Below are positions 5,195 through 8,598 of a stretch of DNA of 8,598 nucleotides, in pieces. The notes under the pieces were generated by a model. It was not told where the DNA came from and made no database searches. It saw only the letters and a program-made list of their open reading frames with translations. Position 1 is the stretch's first letter, and the number at the start of each line of letters is the position of its first letter. The stretch lies in contig CAZYKR010000197.1 in assembly GCA_964648005.1 (NCBI GenBank), forward strand, positions 1-8,598, given 5' to 3'. The position numbers and the translations under genes were made by a program. This DNA comes from JAGQTE01 sp964648005 (lineage in GTDB: Bacteria > Actinomycetota > Acidimicrobiia > Acidimicrobiales > Acidimicrobilacustridaceae).

Positions 5195-6355
5195 GTGCGG
5201 TTGCAGCTCCTCCTAGTCGTCGGCGGCTGGCTCGGTGGGTGGTGGTTGCTGTTCGCCGTGCCTCTCCTGACGGCTCCCGGCGGTCGGCGCCGCCTCGAGA
5301 CCCCCGCAGCCGACGCCGACGGCGGTGCTCGACCGAGGTTGTCGGTGATCGTCCCGGCTCGGGACGAGGCCGCGTCGCTGCCGCACCTGTTGGCGTCGCT
5401 CGTGCCGCAGCTGGCACCGGGCGACGAGCTGATCGTCGTGAACGACCGCTCGACCGACGCCACCGCCGCGCTCGCCCGGGAGGCCGGCGCCAGCGTCATC
5501 GAGGCGCCCGAGCTGCCCGACGGCTGGACGGGCAAGTCCTGGGCCTGCCACCACGGTGCCGCGGCGGCCACCGGCGAGGTGCTCGTGTTCTTCGACGCCG
5601 ACGTCCGACTCGCCCCGGGCGCGCTGTCGGCGGCGGTGGACCTGCACCGGCAGGCGGGCGGGCTCGTGAGCGTGCAGCCGTACCACGAGACCGAGCGGGC
5701 CTACGAGCGGCTCTCGGCGTTGTTCAACGTGGTGGCGTTCATGGGGGTGGGCGCAGCGTCGCCGCATCGTGGCGGGCGTGCCGTCGGTGCGTTCGGGCCC
5801 TGCCTGGTCACCGCCGCCGACGACTACCAGCGCGTCGGCGGGCACGAGGCGGTGCGCGACGAGGTCGTCGAGGACCTGGCGCTCGCTCGCGCCTACCGCG
5901 CCGCCGGCCTCGGCGTCGTGGTGCGCGCCGGCGGCCCGCTGATCCACTTCCGCATGTACCCAGGCGGGTTCCGCCAGCTCGTCGAGGGCTGGACCAAGAA
6001 CTTCGCCACGGGTGCCGGGACCGTGCCCGTGGTGCGCACGCTCTTCGTCGCCTGGTGGATCACCGGCATGCTCGTCACGATCCAGTGGCTCATCGAGACC
6101 GCCGCCGGCGCCGGGCCCGGCTGGCCCGTCGTGGTGCTCGGCTACGCCGCCGTCGTCGGGCAGCTGTGGCACTTCTTCTCCCGGCTCGGCGACTTCGGCC
6201 TGCGTTGGGCCCTGGCATATCCGGTGCTGCTCGCCACCTTCGTGGGCGTCTTCATCCGGTCGCTGTACCGCACGCTCATCCGCCGGTCGGTCACCTGGCG
6301 CGGCCGCACGGTGCCGGTGCGGCCGCGCGTGGCGGCGGGGCGCGAACCCGTCTGA
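5195..6355 (+). CDS. CrtQ-like membrane glycosyltransferase, family 2
   Basis: 386 residues. An N-terminal membrane segment (about 3-25) is followed by a GT-A domain with IVPARDE (52-58), NDRSTD (83-88) and the metal-binding DxD in FFDADVRL (Asp134, Asp136). The segment PELPDGWTGKSWAC (105-118), the EDLALARAYRAAG helix and MYPGGFRQLVEGWTKNFATG are typical of the 4,4'-diaponeurosporenoate glycosyltransferase (CrtQ) group. Three further membrane spans follow (VRTLFVAWWITGMLVTIQWL; WPVVVLGYAAVVGQLWHFF; YPVLLATFVGVFIRSL). Expected role: transfers a sugar to a lipid or carotenoid carboxyl or hydroxyl at the cytoplasmic membrane; the substrate is not known here. An in-frame TAG at 5183-5185 limits the start to TTG 5189 or GTG 5195. 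GTG is preferred because the weak GGTAGG (5181-5186) is 8 bases from it and only 2 from the TTG. The CrtO-like partner begins one base after its stop. Confidence 0.85.
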   Translation: MRLQLLLVVGGWLGGWWLLFAVPLLTAPGGRRRLETPAADADGGARPRLSVIVPARDEAASLPHLLASLVPQLAPGDELIVVNDRSTDATAALAREAGASVIEAPELPDGWTGKSWACHHGAAAATGEVLVFFDADVRLAPGALSAAVDLHRQAGGLVSVQPYHETERAYERLSALFNVVAFMGVGAASPHRGGRAVGAFGPCLVTAADDYQRVGGHEAVRDEVVEDLALARAYRAAGLGVVVRAGGPLIHFRMYPGGFRQLVEGWTKNFATGAGTVPVVRTLFVAWWITGMLVTIQWLIETAAGAGPGWPVVVLGYAAVVGQLWHFFSRLGDFGLRWALAYPVLLATFVGVFIRSLYRTLIRRSVTWRGRTVPVRPRVAAGREPV

Positions 6356-6356
6356 C

Positions 6357-6851
6357 ATGCCGCTGGTGCCGCTCACCGACGGGTGGGCCGTCGTCGTCGA
6401 CTGCATCGTGTGGGCGGTGTGGAGCACCGGCGTCGGCTACGTCATGCACCGGCGGCCGGTCAGCGCCTTCGACCACGACACCTTCTGGACGAGGCTGCGG
6501 CCGTTCGAGGCCGATGGACGGTTCTGGGAGCGCACGGTGCGCATCAAGCGCTGGAAGCACCGGTTGCCCGAGGCGGGAGACCTCTTCGACGGTGGCTTCG
6601 ACAAGAAGCGCCTCCACGGGGACGATCCGGCCGCGCTCGAGCGCTTCGTGGTGGAGACGCGCCGCGCCGAGGTGACCCACTGGGTCGTGCTCGCCGCCGC
6701 GCCCGCTTTCGTGCTGTGGAACCCGTGGTGGCTGGCCGTGGTGATGGCCACCTTCGCCGTGGCCGCCAACGTTCCGTGCCTGATCACCCAGCGCTACAAC
6801 CGGGCGCGTCTGGCGCGGATCCTGGCGCGCCGAGCGCGCCGGTCGGCTTGA
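6357..6851 (+). CDS. CrtO-like glycosyl-carotenoid acyltransferase
   Basis: 164 residues, the same size as S. aureus CrtO (glycosyl-4,4'-diaponeurosporenoate acyltransferase), which adds a fatty acyl group to the sugar to finish staphyloxanthin. Seen: one N-terminal membrane segment (9-30), then ADGRFWER (52-59), KRWKHRLPEAGDLFDGGFDKKRL (64-86), VETRRAEVTHW (99-109), two closely spaced membrane segments (109-138), and ANVPCLITQRYNRARL (137-152). From memory these blocks match the S. aureus protein nearly position for position (RKWKH, ETKRAELIHW, ANVP...QRYNRPRL). The ATG lies one base after the glycosyltransferase stop (TGACATG) with no good RBS, so translation is probably coupled. The pairing with a CrtQ-like gene strengthens the call. 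The acyl acceptor may be a glycosylated carotenoid or another glycolipid; no phytoene or squalene synthase or desaturase is in view. Confidence 0.83.
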   Translation: MPLVPLTDGWAVVVDCIVWAVWSTGVGYVMHRRPVSAFDHDTFWTRLRPFEADGRFWERTVRIKRWKHRLPEAGDLFDGGFDKKRLHGDDPAALERFVVETRRAEVTHWVVLAAAPAFVLWNPWWLAVVMATFAVAANVPCLITQRYNRARLARILARRARRSA

Positions 6852-6859
6852 CTGTGCCG

Positions 6860-8598
6860 ATGCATCCCTCGGGCGACGCCGGCGACCCGGACGCGGCACG
6901 CCGCTCCCTGGCCCGAGCGCTGGCGATCGTCGAGCGGGGGCACGAGGCGACCGTCCTCGTCGACGCCTCGGCGCGGCCGCTGTGGTTCTCGCCGGGAGCC
7001 GAGCGCCTGCTGGGCCGACGCCTCGAGGACGGCACCGGTGGCGAACCGCTACGGGCCGTGCATCCCGACGACCGTCCCGGGACGCTCGCCGCCTTCGCCA
7101 ACGTCGTTGCCGACCCCCGGTCCCTGCCCTCCTTCCGGGCGCGCATCGTGCGCCCCGACGGCGAGGTGCGCACGGTCGAGGCGGCAGCCACGAACCTGCT
7201 CGACGACCCGGAGGTGGGCGCCGTGGTGCTGCACCTGCGCGACGTCACCGACCGACTCGAGCCGCGCTCGCCCGTCGAGGTGACCGAGAGCCGCTACCGG
7301 CGCATGCTCGAGAACATCTCCGACACGGTGACGCTCCTCGCCGCGGACGGCTCGGTGATCGACACGACGGGCAACGTGAAGTCGATCCTCGGCTACGCCG
7401 AGGAGTTCTGGCGCCAGCGCAACGCCTTCGACCTCGTCCATCCCGCCGACGCCGACCGTGTGCGCCGGCTGCTGGTGCACGTGCTCGAGCACCCCGGCGA
7501 GCCGGTCACCGACGAGCTGCGCGTGCGACACGCCGACGGGCACTACGAGGTCGTCGAGGGCACGGCGGTGAGCCTGCTGGAGGTGCACGACGTGCGGGCG
7601 ATCGTGCTGACGACCCGCAACATCACGGCGCGCAAGCGCGTCGAGCGCGAGCTGGCGGAAGCGCGCGACGCCGCCGTGCGAGCACTGCACGAGCGCACGG
7701 CCTTCGTCGCCGGTGTCAGCCACGAGCTGCGGACCCCCATCCACGGCATCCTCGGGCTCGGCGAGCTGCTGCTCGCCGCCGACCTCCCCGCCGATGCCGC
7801 CGAGCTCGTGGGGGCGATCGTGCGGGCGACCGAGTCGTTGCGGGTGGTGATCGACGACATCTTGGACCTGGCCAAGATCGAGGCCGGCCGCATCGAGCTG
7901 CACGTCCAGCCCGTGCGCCTGGACGAGGTGGTGCGGGACCTCGAAGCACTGTTCCGCCCTCAGGCGGTCGGCAGCGGCATCGCGCTCGAGGCCACGGCGT
8001 CACCCGCGTTGCCGGCACGCCTGGTGACCGACGGGTTCCGCCTGCGCCAGGTCCTCACCAACCTCCTGGGCAACGCCGTGAAGTTCACCGACGCCGGCTC
8101 GGTCACGCTCGAGGTGACGCCGGTCGGCGTCGGCGACGACCCCCGCGTGCGCTTCACCGTGCGCGACACCGGCATCGGGATCGCCGCCGACGCCCTCGAC
8201 CGCATCTTCGAGCCGTTCGCGCAGGGCGCGGCGGCGACGGACGGGCGGCGCGGCACCGGCCTCGGCCTGGCCATCTCCCGGCAGCTGGTCGAGCGGCTCG
8301 GCGGGCGGTTGGAGGTGCACAGCGACCTCGGCGTCGGGTCGGCGTTCTCGTTCGACCTGCCCCTCGTGCTGGCCGAGGTGTCGGAGCTGGGCGACGACGA
8401 GGTCGGCACCCTCCCGGCAGGCACGGTCGTGCTGGTCGCCGAGGACAACCCGGTGAACCAGCTGCTGGTGCAGCGCCAGCTCGAGCGGCTCGGCTGCGAG
8501 GTGGTGGTCGTCGCCGACGCGCAGGCCGTGCTCCCGGCGCTCGCCGGTCGCCGCATCGACGCCGTGCTGCTCGACGCGCAACTCGGCGATGCCGACGG
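6860..8598 (+). CDS. Hybrid PAS-PAS sensor histidine kinase (3' end outside window)
   Basis: 579 codons are visible; the frame runs off the window. Soluble, with no membrane segment. PAS 1 spans about 22-132 (VLVDASARPLWFSPGAERLLG to LRDVTDR). PAS 2 spans about 143-258 (RYRRMLENISDTVTLL, HPADADRVRRL, TRNITARKR). A short coiled coil leads to HisKA with SHELRTP, phospho-accepting His288. The ATPase domain has the N box NLLGNAVKFT (Asn405), G1 DTGIGI (436-441), F box FEPFAQ and G2 GTGLGLAI (465-472). A receiver domain begins at VVLVAEDNPVNQLLV (acidic pair Glu528/Asp529), with probable acceptor Asp572 in VLLDAQLGDADG. The usual Met-Pro after the acceptor (as in DxQMPxMDG) is replaced by Leu-Gly, which is unusual. 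Start: ATG at 6860, 8 bases after the CrtO-like stop; GTG 6854 and TTG 6848 are in-frame alternatives, and none has a clear RBS. Likely last in, or a continuation of, the crtQ/crtO-like operon. The ligand sensed is unknown. Confidence 0.88.
   Translation, partial: MHPSGDAGDPDAARRSLARALAIVERGHEATVLVDASARPLWFSPGAERLLGRRLEDGTGGEPLRAVHPDDRPGTLAAFANVVADPRSLPSFRARIVRPDGEVRTVEAAATNLLDDPEVGAVVLHLRDVTDRLEPRSPVEVTESRYRRMLENISDTVTLLAADGSVIDTTGNVKSILGYAEEFWRQRNAFDLVHPADADRVRRLLVHVLEHPGEPVTDELRVRHADGHYEVVEGTAVSLLEVHDVRAIVLTTRNITARKRVERELAEARDAAVRALHERTAFVAGVSHELRTPIHGILGLGELLLAADLPADAAELVGAIVRATESLRVVIDDILDLAKIEAGRIELHVQPVRLDEVVRDLEALFRPQAVGSGIALEATASPALPARLVTDGFRLRQVLTNLLGNAVKFTDAGSVTLEVTPVGVGDDPRVRFTVRDTGIGIAADALDRIFEPFAQGAAATDGRRGTGLGLAISRQLVERLGGRLEVHSDLGVGSAFSFDLPLVLAEVSELGDDEVGTLPAGTVVLVAEDNPVNQLLVQRQLERLGCEVVVVADAQAVLPALAGRRIDAVLLDAQLGDAD

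Noticed and set aside
3789..5216. Plus-strand open frame of 475 codons across lhgO
   Set aside because: Antisense shadow of lhgO, which has a strong RBS and family signatures throughout.
3661..5571. Minus-strand open frame of 636 codons
   Set aside because: Arg/Pro/Ala-rich out-of-frame translation of lhgO and antisense of the glycosyltransferase; no domains.
5213..6427. Minus-strand open frame of 404 codons opposite the glycosyltransferase
   Set aside because: His/Gly/Asp-rich shadow with no RBS or motif; the plus strand has clear GT2 motifs and membrane segments.
4885..6675. Plus-strand open frame of 596 codons overlapping lhgO, crtQ-like and crtO-like genes
   Set aside because: Low-complexity Arg-rich frame shift of the real genes.
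7049..7903. Minus-strand frames opposite the histidine kinase (also 7960-8581)
   Set aside because: Shadows; the plus frame contains ordered PAS, HisKA, ATPase and receiver motifs.
1..8598. CRISPR arrays, tRNA/rRNA genes, insertion sequences or prophage remains
   Set aside because: No regular spaced repeats, no tRNA-like cloverleaf, no transposase or integrase motifs, and uniform base composition throughout.

Overview
The DNA is very GC-rich with strong third-position G/C bias and GTG/TTG start options. The gene content also points to a high-GC actinobacterium: an HbhA-like protein with its XRE regulator, and a C-loop small RNA of the actinobacterial 6C type. I would guess Acidimicrobiia (Ilumatobacter-like), but that is inference from style, not a database match. 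Coding density is high and no intergenic gap exceeds about 215 bases.

Layout. (1) 1-2076, plus strand: the C-terminal part of a large ATPase/TPR regulator that begins outside the window. (2) 2036-5048, minus strand, read right to left: L-2-hydroxyglutarate oxidase (LhgO), then after 22 bases an XRE regulator, then after 213 bases with its own promoter an HbhA/phasin-like protein, then a structured 3' region, then a 1-Cys peroxiredoxin whose 3' end overlaps the convergent ATPase/TPR gene by 41 bases. (3) 5195-8598, plus strand, divergent from lhgO: a tight run of a CrtQ-like membrane glycosyltransferase, a CrtO-like acyltransferase and a hybrid PAS histidine kinase cut off by the window end.

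The most notable item is the structured element on the minus strand at about 2738-2856, just after the HbhA-like gene. It has two consecutive hairpins whose terminal loops are runs of six and seven C, followed by a perfect 12-bp terminator hairpin and a U-tract. This is the architecture of the actinobacterial 6C small RNA. Two gene pairs are also informative. XRE + HbhA-like matches the mycobacterial Rv0474-hbhA and rhodococcal lipid-droplet regulator/lipid-droplet protein arrangement. CrtQ + CrtO matches the last two steps of staphyloxanthin synthesis, without the other crt genes in view.

How the parts may work together (inference): the minus-strand block looks like storage-lipid or lipid-droplet housekeeping with associated carbon and peroxide metabolism. 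The plus-strand block looks like envelope or carotenoid glycolipid synthesis, possibly co-transcribed with a sensor kinase.
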